Source: Flammeovirgaceae bacterium UBA2371
GTDB taxonomy: Bacteria; Bacteroidota; Bacteroidia; Cytophagales; Cyclobacteriaceae
NCBI GenBank assembly: GCA_002345965.1
Contig: DDTF01000030.1
Coordinates: forward strand, 119,163-183,162
DNA length: 64,000 nt
Reading direction: 5' to 3'
The translations under genes were made by a program, and so were the position numbers. A model generated the notes under the pieces. That model made no database searches. It was not told the DNA's origin and was given only the letters and a program-made list of their open reading frames with translations. Shown here in pieces: positions 42,606 through 52,138 of the stretch (position 1 is its first letter; every line of letters begins with the position of its first letter).

Positions 42606-43866
42606 TAGTCAATTCGATAGCAACATAAGAGAAAAACTGGGTGACTATGAGGCGCCTGGATTTGATCCTGCTGCATTGGCTTCTCTGCATCATCAGATGG
42701 CAGCTATTTCTATTACGCCATGGTATTCTACCTACAGAACTGAATTAATAGTAGGGAATACAATTTTGATGTCCACATTACTGATCATATGGAGTCAGTG
42801 GTTATTCTCTAACAAAGCCACTGAAGCTAAGGAAATTGAAATGATGGCATTGAAAAGTCAATCACAGCAATTCGGTCAACTGCAACAAGAGCTTGAATAT
42901 TTAAAAAGTGTAAAGCCAGATACCGTTCATGTCATTGAATATCAGCAACAATCCAGCATCCTTTATCTGCCATTGCTGCAAAAGATCGATCGATTGGAAA
43001 GGGAGTTGAAAAGTATACTGGATGAATCGACACGTAAAAATGAAATGTTATTGACTCAGTTCAAAGAACAAAATGAATTGCTATCGCTCACACCGAATGA
43101 ATCTTCAATTCTTTATAACAGTTTGTCCAATCGAATCACACCACGTAAAAAACCCGAAAAAACTAAAAGAGCCATCGCCAATGAATTGCCAATTAGTCTG
43201 GAGTCGTCAGAAAGAAATCTTTCCTCTAAAACCATAAAAGAAATTCAAAAGCACTATCAAAAGGGTATTGGTATAAAAGTGGGGCCCAGCCTATTACTTT
43301 CATACGGATCATTTGATCCTGGTGATTCCCGTTACAATTTTGGAGGTGGTGTACTCGCTGACTTTATTGTTTCTCCTTCGCTTAGTATTGAGGCAGGAGT
43401 CCTTCATACACAAAGACACAACAGAATTTCTTCATCCGATCTTCTTCCATTGCCCACCTTTCCAGGTGCTGATGAGTCATTAGGAAAACTTAATAATGTG
43501 GACATTGACTCCTGGGTATTTGAAACTCCCATTAATTTGAAATACAGATACCCGGTTTCTCTAAAATCCAATTGGATATTTGGAGCAGGTTATTCTGCTA
43601 TGCTATACTCTAAACAAATTCTGGAATACGACTATTTATTCGACAACAATCCATCGGCTTCTTTGAATTCATCCATCTTGGACAAGCAGTTACGAATCTA
43701 TCCGGGAACCGTTAACCTGTCCATGGGTTTTAGTAGCGAATTGAAAAATAAAAAAATATTTGAAGCCTCCCTGTACTACCGATATGGAATTGGCAAAGTT
43801 GGTATTGAACAAACCACTCCTGAATTTATAGGCATAAGTAGTGCCTATTGGTTCACTTTAAAATAG
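42598..43866 (+). CDS. Possible anti-sigma/envelope protein: TM, coiled coil and beta-barrel-like domain
   Basis: 422 aa. Short cytoplasmic N-terminus with FDSNIREKLGDYEAPGFDP (the type found in Bacteroidota proteins encoded after ECF sigma genes), one membrane span (about 45-68), a periplasmic coiled coil (about 80-165, many Gln, Glu, Leu) and a C-terminal part (about 220-422) with alternating strands as in outer-membrane barrels (IKVGPSLLLSYGSF, FGGGVLADFIV). One chain could thus link both membranes. It overlaps the sigma gene and probably controls it (inference). Confidence 0.75.
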   Translation: MDDSQFDSNIREKLGDYEAPGFDPAALASLHHQMAAISITPWYSTYRTELIVGNTILMSTLLIIWSQWLFSNKATEAKEIEMMALKSQSQQFGQLQQELEYLKSVKPDTVHVIEYQQQSSILYLPLLQKIDRLERELKSILDESTRKNEMLLTQFKEQNELLSLTPNESSILYNSLSNRITPRKKPEKTKRAIANELPISLESSERNLSSKTIKEIQKHYQKGIGIKVGPSLLLSYGSFDPGDSRYNFGGGVLADFIVSPSLSIEAGVLHTQRHNRISSSDLLPLPTFPGADESLGKLNNVDIDSWVFETPINLKYRYPVSLKSNWIFGAGYSAMLYSKQILEYDYLFDNNPSASLNSSILDKQLRIYPGTVNLSMGFSSELKNKKIFEASLYYRYGIGKVGIEQTTPEFIGISSAYWFTLK

Positions 43867-43938
43867 TCCTTATTGCCAAATCATTTGCAACTGAATGCCA
43901 TTGTTGGCACCTTAGCGAAAATTAAATTTCGGTAACCC

Positions 43939-44559
43939 ATGGCACTTACCTATTGGATTATAGGCATTACTGTATTGGTCAGTTGGTATTCGTTCGACAA
44001 GCCACAAATACTAGGTAAATTACTCCTCAATCCCTATAAGGTGACACACAATCGGCAGTACTACCGGCTCATTACCAGTGGCTTTGTACATGCCAATTTT
44101 TCTCATTTGTTGTGGAATATGTTTTCGTTCTATTTTTTTGGCCAGGTAGTAGAGTTTTATTTCAATTACCTGTTTGGCACTGCAGGCCCGATACTATTCA
44201 TTATCCTATACATTGTAGCCATCATTATTTCAGACCTGCCCTCCTGCTTTACCCATAAGGATAACCCAAGATACAACTCATTGGGAGCTTCAGGCGGTGT
44301 GGCAGCGATCATTTTTGCCTCCATCCTTTTTCAGCCGCTTCAGGACATTTGTTTGTATGCCATACTGTGTTTTCCTGGGTTTATTTTTGGCATCGCTTAC
44401 ATTATCGGATCTTATTATTTTGGTAAAAGGGGCAAAGACAATATCAATCACGCTGCTCACATCTATGGGGCGCTCGTGGGTCTGGTTTTTTGTGTAGTCA
44501 TCTATCCCCGTTCGGTGATGCTATTTCTCGAACAAATAAAGGAATGGCGCATTTTCTAG
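43939..44559 (+). CDS. Rhomboid family intramembrane serine protease
   Basis: 206 aa, about six membrane spans. HANFSHLLWNMFSF after the first span, catalytic Ser118 in GASGG, catalytic His174 in NHAAHIYGALVG. It cleaves transmembrane substrates within the bilayer; substrates unknown. It is a short, core-type rhomboid without extra soluble domain. Own unit; the gap upstream holds TAAATTTC, one mismatch from the -7 element. Confidence 0.92.
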   Translation: MALTYWIIGITVLVSWYSFDKPQILGKLLLNPYKVTHNRQYYRLITSGFVHANFSHLLWNMFSFYFFGQVVEFYFNYLFGTAGPILFIILYIVAIIISDLPSCFTHKDNPRYNSLGASGGVAAIIFASILFQPLQDICLYAILCFPGFIFGIAYIIGSYYFGKRGKDNINHAAHIYGALVGLVFCVVIYPRSVMLFLEQIKEWRIF

Positions 44560-44651
44560 TTCTTATTTGATCAAATTATCCGCGTTACCCATCACTTTAT
44601 TCGCAGTATTTCGTTTCTTGCGCCTCGTTAAAAAACCGAAAAAATAGAATC

Positions 44652-45404
44652 ATGAAATATATCGTTATTGTGGCATTGCTTTTGGTTGGCTTTTCTTTAT
44701 CAGCACAATCCAAAAAAGAACTGAAGGCGGAAGTGATCACCTTGAAAACTAAAGTGGAAAGCCTGCGCAGTGAGATTCAAGCACTTAAAAACCCACCCAA
44801 ATCAGAACTAAAAAATGAACACCAGCAAGCCAGTTATGGTCTTGGTGTCTTAATGGCATCTAACCTAAAAAGACAGGGATCTGATTCACTGGATGTAACC
44901 GTTCTGAACGAAGCCATGCGTGATGTCTTAAATGATTTGCCATTACAAATGGGAGAAGAAGAAGCCATGGGCATTGTACAACCTTATATGACTAAAGCCA
45001 TGGAGAGGCAAATGGAAATCCTTAAGAAAGAAGGAGATTCGTTTCTGGCCGACAACAAAAACAAACCAGGAGTAAAAACAACAGAAAGTGGTCTTCAATA
45101 CAAAGTGCTTTCTTCGGGAACTGGTAAAGCGCCTACGGCCACTAGCTCAGTGACCGTGCACTATACAGGCAAACTATTGGACGGAACTGTATTTGACAGT
45201 TCTGTTGAAAGAGGTGAGCCAGCCACTTTTGGTGTGAGCCAGGTGATTTCTGGATGGACAGAAGCGTTACAACTCATGCATGAAGGTGATAAATGGGAAC
45301 TGTACATCCCCTACGATCTTGCCTACGGAGAGCGTGGTGCAGGTGGAGCCATTCCTCCTTACGCTGCCTTGATATTTGAAGTAGAGTTAATAAAAGTCAA
45401 CTAA
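44652..45404 (+). CDS. FKBP-type peptidyl-prolyl isomerase, FkpA/Mip-like
   Basis: 250 aa. Signal peptide MKYIVIVALLLVGFSLSA, a coiled-coil stretch (ELKAEVITLKTKVESLRSEIQAL), the Mip-type dimerisation region (ASYGLGVLMASNLKRQG... ALERQMEIL-like helix) and a C-terminal FKBP domain (about 140-250: VTVHYTGKLLDGTVFDSSVERG, GWTEALQLMHEGDKWELYIPYDLAYGERGAGGAIPPYAALIFEVEL is the conserved end). Periplasmic folding helper. Its stop overlaps the stop of the convergent gene by four bases. Confidence 0.93.
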   Translation: MKYIVIVALLLVGFSLSAQSKKELKAEVITLKTKVESLRSEIQALKNPPKSELKNEHQQASYGLGVLMASNLKRQGSDSLDVTVLNEAMRDVLNDLPLQMGEEEAMGIVQPYMTKAMERQMEILKKEGDSFLADNKNKPGVKTTESGLQYKVLSSGTGKAPTATSSVTVHYTGKLLDGTVFDSSVERGEPATFGVSQVISGWTEALQLMHEGDKWELYIPYDLAYGERGAGGAIPPYAALIFEVELIKVN

Positions 45405-46483
45405 TACTTTACTTTAAATCGGGTGCCTGGTTTGGGCATTATGAAATAATCTTTCGGTTTACCCAAAAGATCAATTCTTTGACGAACTTTCTTCGGCTTG
45501 GTGCCTCGCACCAGGCGTTGATCGTCAAATGATTTTGGCGTACGAAAGAAATCTTCCCAATGAACGAACATTACTTTTTTGGGCTGAATTTGATTGATCA
45601 GTGCATTGGGATATTGATCTACGTTAGGCGCAGAGGCATAGCACAAGATGGCAAGGTCCACCGCCTTCTTATGCAATTCTTCATCGGGTGGAAAGCCATA
45701 CGGATGCCGGCTCGCGGAAGTTTGGATGAAAACACGCAATGTGTCTGCATCAATAAAATCTATTAAAAAAGAATAAGTTTCTCCTGTACTCCACTTAAAT
45801 GCTTTGGTTTTACTATTGCTATAAATTAAATGATCGTCAAAATAGTCCGCATTGAGCGGTTTATCCATAAACAATTTCTTTTTGGTATGAGGAGCGTGAT
45901 TGGATAAGATGGGCAAGAATCGGATTCTGGGAGTTACCGAAATCCAATTATAAGATTTATCTGATTTGCTACCAGGGTCAAAAACTTCATCACTGGTTAA
46001 TTCCGCCAAACGCACACCCTCCTCCCTAAAGTTTTGTAGGATCTGAGGAAGATAACTGTTGCCATACACCACATTAAGATTTGTAAAATACCTGTTTTCC
46101 AGAAGCAAAGGCAGATCCATTGCATGGTCATAGTGTGTATGTGATACCAAACCAGCCTTTACAACTGAAGGAGATAAAAAATATTCATAATTTGTTTTCC
46201 AGCTATTATATTGTCTGGAACTACTCTTGATCTTGCCAGGTAGATTCAGCAATTTCTGGTTTGAGAAAAATGGATCGGTGAGTACGGCTTCTCCATTTTG
46301 CTCCAACACAAGGTTTCCACTCCCAAGATACACCAGATTTAATTCACGTTTTCCCTCTTTCAAGATGGGCAACACTGCCTCACTTTGCTTTGGAATAATT
46401 TCTGGATAAAATTTTGTGATGGAATGAGTACAACTTGCCAACCCAGCCAAAAAGAATACATAACCAATTAATCTTACCATCAT
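45401..46483 (-). CDS. MBL-fold metallo-hydrolase, lipoprotein
   Basis: 360 aa (ATG 46483 or 46480). Lipobox GLASC at about residue 17. Metallo-beta-lactamase core with HTHYDHAMD (HxHxDH) and a later His in LSNHAPH; LNLVYLGSGNLVLEQNGEAVLTDPFF is the usual first strand pair. Substrate unknown; family members include lactonases and phosphodiesterases. Monocistronic, convergent with the FKBP gene. Confidence 0.87.
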   Translation of the reverse strand: MMVRLIGYVFFLAGLASCTHSITKFYPEIIPKQSEAVLPILKEGKRELNLVYLGSGNLVLEQNGEAVLTDPFFSNQKLLNLPGKIKSSSRQYNSWKTNYEYFLSPSVVKAGLVSHTHYDHAMDLPLLLENRYFTNLNVVYGNSYLPQILQNFREEGVRLAELTSDEVFDPGSKSDKSYNWISVTPRIRFLPILSNHAPHTKKKLFMDKPLNADYFDDHLIYSNSKTKAFKWSTGETYSFLIDFIDADTLRVFIQTSASRHPYGFPPDEELHKKAVDLAILCYASAPNVDQYPNALINQIQPKKVMFVHWEDFFRTPKSFDDQRLVRGTKPKKVRQRIDLLGKPKDYFIMPKPGTRFKVKY

Positions 46484-46588
46484 AAATTAAAGATATAAAA
46501 AAGAGAGCCCCCTGCTCAAACTACATGCAGGAATCCTGATTAACCGGTAGTTTTATTAATTTCGCCTCTTCATTGACCCCTCCTAATA

Positions 46589-49078
46589 TTGAATTTTGAC
46601 CCCTTTCATATTGATCTCCCCATTACAGAGGTTATAGCAGATGTTAGATTACACCTTGCTGATGGGAATACATTGATTGTCAATGCTCCACCAGGTGCAG
46701 GCAAAAGCACTTTGCTCCCATTGGCTCTGATGGACGAACCGTGGCTGGAGGGTAAAAAAATATTAATGCTTGAACCCAGAAGGTTGGCCGCCAGAACAAT
46801 TGCCATACGAATGGCAGATCTACTTCATGAAGAGGTAGGCCAAAGTGTTGGATATCGCATCAGGTTCGAGAATAGAATTGGCAAATCAACTCAAGTAGAA
46901 GTATTAACGGAAGGCATACTTACCCGAATGTTACACAGTGACAATTCACTTGAAGGTGTAGGCATGGTTATCTTTGACGAGTTTCATGAACGAAGCATCC
47001 ATGCCGATGTGGCGCTGGCTTTGTGTCGGGAAGCACAACAAGTATTGAGACCTGATCTGCGCATCCTAATCATGTCGGCCACCTTGAACATGCCACAGCT
47101 GACCGATCTGCTAAAAGCCCCCGCAGTAATTAGTAAAGGAAAACAATATCCTGTAGAAATCATTTATGGAAATGGCGCTGACATGTTCATGATCCCCGAG
47201 CTGATGGCACGTACCATTGTAAAAGCAGCCAAAGAAAAAGAAGGTGACATCCTTGCCTTCTTTCCCGGAGAAGGAGAAATCAAAAAGTGTGAGGAATTGT
47301 TGAAAAAGGATTTAAGAACTTTTTCCTTACATCCATTATATGGGCAACTTCCCTACCACAAGCAGCACGCTGCCATCATGCCCAACAAAACAGGTAAAAG
47401 AAAAGTAGTGCTGGCTACATCTATTGCTGAAACCAGTCTTACTATTGAAGGAATCAATATTGTGGTGGACTGTGGTTATGGAAGAACATCTCGTTTTGAT
47501 CCCAACTCCGCTTTATCACGGTTAGAGACAGTAATGATCTCACAGGACTCTGCAGACCAAAGAGCAGGAAGAGCAGGCCGACTTGGACCAGGAACTTGTT
47601 ACCGACTATGGACCAAAGCCACCCATTCACAATTGGCCTCGCACCGTGTACCAGAAATTATGGAAGCGGATTTGGCATCTCTTGTGCTGGACATGGCACA
47701 ATGGGGCATCATCGACATCAAACAATTGACCTGGCTTACTCCCCCGCCAAAAGGTGCAGTGGCTCAGGCTTCAGAACTACTTCACGAACTCAATGCGCTT
47801 GAAAACGGAAGAATTACCGAACACGGAAAAAAAATGCACGCCCTTCCGTGTCACCCGCGTATTGCTCACATGTTGGTATTAGCGGAAGAAAATGATGCGT
47901 TGCATTTGGCAACTGACATTGCCGCTATTCTTGAAGAGCGAGATCCACTACCTCGTGAATCCGGAATAGATATTAATCTGCGTATTGACGCATTGAGGCG
48001 ATACAGAAAGGAAAGCAATACAGGAAATAAAATGGGGCGTATTGAAAAGGTGGCTGAATCCTATAGAAAACTTTTCGATATACATCCCGATAACGAAACC
48101 TTTGATCACTTTGAAACCGGAGTGTTACTCGCTTATGCCTATCCGGAACGCATTGCCTGTGCTCGTCCCGGAAACAACGCGCAATTTCAGCTGGCCAATG
48201 GCAAACTGGCCATGGCAGGTCATCGGGACGATCTTGCCCATGAACCGTGGCTTTCAATCGCTCATATTGATGCCCGAGATGGTATGGGTAAAATCTTTAT
48301 GGCAGCTCCTCTCAATCCTAAAGATCTTGCCCCACTTGTTCAGGAGAAAGAAGTGATCACCTGGGATACCCGTAAAGGAGGTTTGATTGCTACCAAAGAT
48401 CTTCGCATTGGAAGTATCGTTTTACAGTCAAAACCATTGCCCTCTCCTGATCCAGGACATTTGGCAAAAGCCATATCGGATGCGATCAAACAAGATGGTG
48501 AACGTTTGCTTTCCTTTGATGAAAACGTAATGCAGTGGCAACATCGTGTTCTCAGTTTGCGGAAATGGAATCCTGAAGAAGGGTGGCCCGATGTAGGCAC
48601 GCACACGTTACTTACTACCAACGAGGAATGGCTCACACCCTACCTCAACAACATCAAGAAACCAGAAGATCTTAAAAAACTTGATATCACTTCCATTCTG
48701 CAAAACAGTCTTGACTGGGAAAAACAAAAGGCGCTTCAAGCATTAGCACCAACATTCATCAAAGTACCGAGTGGATCAGAAATAAAGCTCAATTATGTGT
48801 CCCCAGGAGAGCCTCCTGTGCTAGCCGTGAGGTTGCAGGAAGTTTTTGGAATGGCCGACACCCCAAAAATAAATAATGGTAAGAACAGCGTGGTGCTTCA
48901 CTTGCTTTCTCCTGGATATAAACCTGTTCAGGTAACAAGTGATCTAAAGAGCTTTTGGGGAAATGCCTACTTCGAGGTAAGAAAAGACTTGAAAAGAAGA
49001 TACCCCAAACACAGTTGGCCCGATGATCCTTGGACTGCTGAGGCTGTTCGGGGTGTAAAGAGAAAGAACCCCAGTTAA
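46589..49078 (+). CDS. hrpB: ATP-dependent helicase HrpB
   Basis: 829 aa. DEAH/RHA family: Walker A PPGAGKST (34-41), DEFHERS, motif III SATLN, QRAGRAGRLGPG, HA2 domain and the C-terminal HrpB domain ending in YPKHSWPDDPW. Predicted ATP-dependent helicase of unclear role in bacteria. The start is TTG at 46589 since the next Met lies after Walker A. Single-gene unit. Confidence 0.95.
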   Translation: MNFDPFHIDLPITEVIADVRLHLADGNTLIVNAPPGAGKSTLLPLALMDEPWLEGKKILMLEPRRLAARTIAIRMADLLHEEVGQSVGYRIRFENRIGKSTQVEVLTEGILTRMLHSDNSLEGVGMVIFDEFHERSIHADVALALCREAQQVLRPDLRILIMSATLNMPQLTDLLKAPAVISKGKQYPVEIIYGNGADMFMIPELMARTIVKAAKEKEGDILAFFPGEGEIKKCEELLKKDLRTFSLHPLYGQLPYHKQHAAIMPNKTGKRKVVLATSIAETSLTIEGINIVVDCGYGRTSRFDPNSALSRLETVMISQDSADQRAGRAGRLGPGTCYRLWTKATHSQLASHRVPEIMEADLASLVLDMAQWGIIDIKQLTWLTPPPKGAVAQASELLHELNALENGRITEHGKKMHALPCHPRIAHMLVLAEENDALHLATDIAAILEERDPLPRESGIDINLRIDALRRYRKESNTGNKMGRIEKVAESYRKLFDIHPDNETFDHFETGVLLAYAYPERIACARPGNNAQFQLANGKLAMAGHRDDLAHEPWLSIAHIDARDGMGKIFMAAPLNPKDLAPLVQEKEVITWDTRKGGLIATKDLRIGSIVLQSKPLPSPDPGHLAKAISDAIKQDGERLLSFDENVMQWQHRVLSLRKWNPEEGWPDVGTHTLLTTNEEWLTPYLNNIKKPEDLKKLDITSILQNSLDWEKQKALQALAPTFIKVPSGSEIKLNYVSPGEPPVLAVRLQEVFGMADTPKINNGKNSVVLHLLSPGYKPVQVTSDLKSFWGNAYFEVRKDLKRRYPKHSWPDDPWTAEAVRGVKRKNPS

Positions 49079-49082
49079 ATCA

Positions 49083-50036
49083 TCAGCTACCCGCCTCTAC
49101 CTCGGCCAAAAAAGCCTGTAAGAATTTTATATAATCAGCAGGATTGTCCCGGGTTTTGGCGTGGCCTGCATTTGGCACGATAGCAACTTTTGAATCAGGA
49201 ACAAGGGATTGAAAATAGTATAACGTCTCGGGCAATACTTCATCAAACTCACCCCCAATAAACAATATAGGTTTTGTCAGCTTAGGCAAATCACCCACTC
49301 TGTCAAAATCTCTTAGTGTGCCCGTTGCATTGAATTCCGTAGGCCCCCACATGTAATTATAAATTGCTTTGTTTGACCCCGGCACTCCTTCACATTCTGG
49401 AACCGATTCCCGCGGTCCCTTTTTTCGAGAATTAAAATTTATATTAAAGGTATCTGTTGCAGCGAGGTACGCTGGAACTGTATAATTGCCAATTGCCTCA
49501 TACTTGTTAATGGTATCCTGAACTGCCTGAGGCAACCTTGAAATAAGAACTTTCGAATCCTTCATCCATTGCGGTGTTCCTATTAGCGGTCCTGAAAAAA
49601 TAACAGAGGCAATGGCATCTGTATTTTTAGTCAACATGTATTCTACAGCAATGGACCCTCCCCAAGAACTTCCTAACAAATGAAAGTGCTTTAAATTTAG
49701 CTTTTGACGAAGTGCCTCCACCTGTTCAACGAAGTATGCAATCTTCCAAAGATTGGTGTCATTAGGGTGATCTGACTTTCCAGATTCCAACTGATCAAAA
49801 AAAATAATTGGTCTTTCGTGAGCCATAGCCTCATAAACTGCAATGGATGTGCAGCTACGTCCCCCAGGTCCTCCATGCATCAACATCAATGGTTTGCCCG
49901 GCCCTTCTCCAATGACTTTATACCATATTTTACCACCTGTAACCTGCACATATCCTTCATGTGGTTGCAGCTTTTGTTCACAACCTGAGATGCCAATCGT
50001 GATCAATCCAGTTATCAATAAAACAATTCCTTTCAT
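49083..50036 (-). CDS. Alpha/beta hydrolase, proline iminopeptidase-like, lipoprotein
   Basis: 317 aa. Signal with lipobox GISGC (about 19). Oxyanion segment MHGGPGGRS, nucleophile GSSWGGSIA, and late His in NAGHAKTRDNP. It should release N-terminal proline from peptides or hydrolyse esters at the cell surface. Same strand and 9 bases downstream of the esterase gene (50046), likely one transcript. Confidence 0.88.
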   Translation of the reverse strand: MKGIVLLITGLITIGISGCEQKLQPHEGYVQVTGGKIWYKVIGEGPGKPLMLMHGGPGGRSCTSIAVYEAMAHERPIIFFDQLESGKSDHPNDTNLWKIAYFVEQVEALRQKLNLKHFHLLGSSWGGSIAVEYMLTKNTDAIASVIFSGPLIGTPQWMKDSKVLISRLPQAVQDTINKYEAIGNYTVPAYLAATDTFNINFNSRKKGPRESVPECEGVPGSNKAIYNYMWGPTEFNATGTLRDFDRVGDLPKLTKPILFIGGEFDEVLPETLYYFQSLVPDSKVAIVPNAGHAKTRDNPADYIKFLQAFLAEVEAGS

Positions 50037-50045
50037 CTTTGATGA

Positions 50046-50861
50046 TTAAAATAAAAAATTCATTGCATCAGGAAAGGCCCTTTCCCAATACCAAATCCGA
50101 TGCTCTCCATCTGCATCAATTTTCAACTGAAGATTGGCTGAAGATCGTTGTTGAGCAATCAATATATTGAAAAGTTTTAGGTTATCTTCAGGAAAGTTGA
50201 CGAGGTTAACTTTTTCTCCTTCGCCTACTACCGCATAAATTTTCACATCTGGTCTTACCTCACCTCTCTGTGCTTTTCTGAAAACTGAATCTTGATTGAA
50301 ATGAAGAGCCGCTGAAAAAAGTGCTGCCTTTCCAAATACATCCGGATATTCTGTCAAAGCATAGAAGCACGCCAATCCACCTAAGCTTGCACCCATTATT
50401 GCAGTATTCGATCTATCAGGTCGTGTTCGGTATTGCGCATCTATTTTTGGCTTCAAGGTTTGTGTAATAAAATCAAGGTAGGCCTGGCCTTTTCCACCCA
50501 ATTGATCTCTGCTGGGGTAAAGGCTAAAATCTTCATGCCGTGTATTCTCATCACTTTCTATTCCTACTACAATGACCCCTGGAAATCCATTGGTTTCCAT
50601 CTCTCTCAACTTTTCATCCACATGCATCTCCTGGCTGTAATTGGGATTCGCTTCAAACAACCATTGGGCATCCGAAAAATATATAACTGGATAAGTATTT
50701 CCTGATTGACTATAGTCACCCGGAAGATAAAGCCATATTGTTTTGGTGACACCCAGTTCGGGGCTGCTCAATTCAAACTTCGAATAAAGTTTAGCCTCCT
50801 CCTCTTCCTGACATGAAAGCAAAACAAATAACAATCCAACTAAGACGAAGTATTTTTGCAT
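50046..50861 (-). CDS. Esterase family protein, lipoprotein
   Basis: 271 aa. Lipobox LLSC at about residue 17. Esterase-D/enterochelin-esterase-like alpha/beta hydrolase: VTKTIWLYLPGDYSQSGNTYPVIYFSD-type start, nucleophile GASLGGLA and C-terminal DGEHRIWYWERAFPDAM with the catalytic His. Substrate unknown, perhaps a siderophore or acetylated sugar. Co-directional with the iminopeptidase-like gene. Confidence 0.85.
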   Translation of the reverse strand: MQKYFVLVGLLFVLLSCQEEEEAKLYSKFELSSPELGVTKTIWLYLPGDYSQSGNTYPVIYFSDAQWLFEANPNYSQEMHVDEKLREMETNGFPGVIVVGIESDENTRHEDFSLYPSRDQLGGKGQAYLDFITQTLKPKIDAQYRTRPDRSNTAIMGASLGGLACFYALTEYPDVFGKAALFSAALHFNQDSVFRKAQRGEVRPDVKIYAVVGEGEKVNLVNFPEDNLKLFNILIAQQRSSANLQLKIDADGEHRIWYWERAFPDAMNFLF

Positions 50862-50934
50862 GTGAGCAGTGATCTCGTCAAAAATAAAGAGTTATGCCTA
50901 ACTTTTCCCTCGCCTCGAATGGGGTAAACGTGAA

Positions 50935-51954
50935 TTAATTGTCTTTCACTTCCTCCCTGCCATTGGCATGTATTGCAAAACGGCCACGTTCTCTAGGATG
51001 AACATGCTCATGGTTTTCCCAGGGCCAGCCTCCAAACTCTGTTTGTTGGTATTCACTCATTGCTTCGCGAATCTCTGATTGGGTATTCATCACAAACGGA
51101 CCATATTGAGCAACGGGCTCACCGATAGGTCTTCCTTGCAAGTATAAAAGCGCTGCGGGCTGGTCACCATTTTCAATGTTAACTGCAGCATCTGGCTTTA
51201 GGGATACAGAATGGTAGTTTGAAACACGCTTATCATCTACTTTCAATTGGTCTCCTTCATAAAAATAAAGGGTTCGGTTGATTCCAGAAGATGCCTTAGG
51301 AAGGATAAGCTGTGCGCCTGCTTCCATTTTAATTATCCAGATAGCCACCTCATTGTGGGGATCATTGGCCCATGAATTAGGTGCAGGTGACGGTGCTTTT
51401 ACGCCCTCTAATTCACCTGCCATTATTTTTACAACAGAGGTTCTTCCGTTTTCATCTTTGATGGGGTGTAAAGGAATAGTCTCATTCCACAACATTGCAA
51501 AATGTGGATCCGTCAGCTTATTTTTTTTGGGCAAATTGAGCCAGATTTGAAACAGCTCGAGGTGATTTTCATTTTTTTGATCCAGTAAGGGAAACATTTC
51601 TGAATGCTGCACCCCTTTTCCTGCCGTCATCCACTGTACATCTCCGTTTCCAAACCTGCCTGCGGCACCCAGTGAGTCGGAATGATCTACCAAGCCCTTG
51701 GTAACTATCGTCACCGTTTCAAAACCACGATGAGGGTGGGCCGGAAAGCCAGGCACTTTGCTACCGTGGTACATGCGCCATCCATCTTTTACAACAAAAT
51801 CGTTACCAATATTCCTTCCAGCCAACGATGCATCAGGACCCATGTGCTGGTTACCCTTTGGATAAAAATCAGCGTGGTGTACACAAAATAAAAATGGATC
51901 ACTGGTCTCCCACGGAAAATTCAATGGTTTTATATCAATAACAGAATTACTCAT
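50935..51954 (-). CDS. Pirin family protein
   Basis: 339 aa, bicupin. The metal-binding motifs are seen in the N-terminal cupin (FPAHPHRGFETVTIV, and KGVQHSEMFP); the C-terminal cupin (NRTLYFYEGDQLKVDDK) has none. Family members have quercetinase activity in vitro or act as redox-linked regulators. Single gene, divergent from hsp20. Confidence 0.92.
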   Translation of the reverse strand: MSNSVIDIKPLNFPWETSDPFLFCVHHADFYPKGNQHMGPDASLAGRNIGNDFVVKDGWRMYHGSKVPGFPAHPHRGFETVTIVTKGLVDHSDSLGAAGRFGNGDVQWMTAGKGVQHSEMFPLLDQKNENHLELFQIWLNLPKKNKLTDPHFAMLWNETIPLHPIKDENGRTSVVKIMAGELEGVKAPSPAPNSWANDPHNEVAIWIIKMEAGAQLILPKASSGINRTLYFYEGDQLKVDDKRVSNYHSVSLKPDAAVNIENGDQPAALLYLQGRPIGEPVAQYGPFVMNTQSEIREAMSEYQQTEFGGWPWENHEHVHPRERGRFAIHANGREEVKDN

Positions 51955-52009
51955 AATAGCGGGGTTTATTCATTGAATCATCAACAGGTTTTATTAAATA
52001 AATGTTCAA

Positions 52010-52048
52010 AAACAGGAGGCACTAAATTAATCATAAAATCTCCTGTTT
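52010..52048. repeat. Inverted repeat in the pirin-hsp20 intergenic region
   Basis: AAACAGGAG (52010-52018) and CTCCTGTTT (52040-52048) form a perfect 9-bp inverted repeat with a 21-base spacer. It may be an operator for either divergent gene. The right arm CTCCT is also complementary to the strong ribosome binding site of hsp20 at 52128-52134. Confidence 0.5.
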
Positions 52049-52127
52049 AGATGACCAAAATCATTGCTATCGCCTACTCTGATATTGTATATTCAAAGTG
52101 TTGTTAAGGTTGTTACACTTTCTAAAA

Positions 52128-52134
52128 AAGGAGG
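52128..52134 (+). promoter_or_regulatory. Unusually strong ribosome binding site of hsp20
   Basis: AAGGAGG lies 4 bases before the ATG at 52139. Other genes in this window lack such a clear Shine-Dalgarno sequence, as usual for Bacteroidota. It decides the start at 52139 over the upstream in-frame codons. Confidence 0.7.
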
Positions 52135-52138
52135 AATT

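Noticed and set aside
43867..43938. Short hairpin TGCCA/TGGCA before the rhomboid gene
   Set aside because: Only about five base pairs and no T-run; too weak for a terminator.
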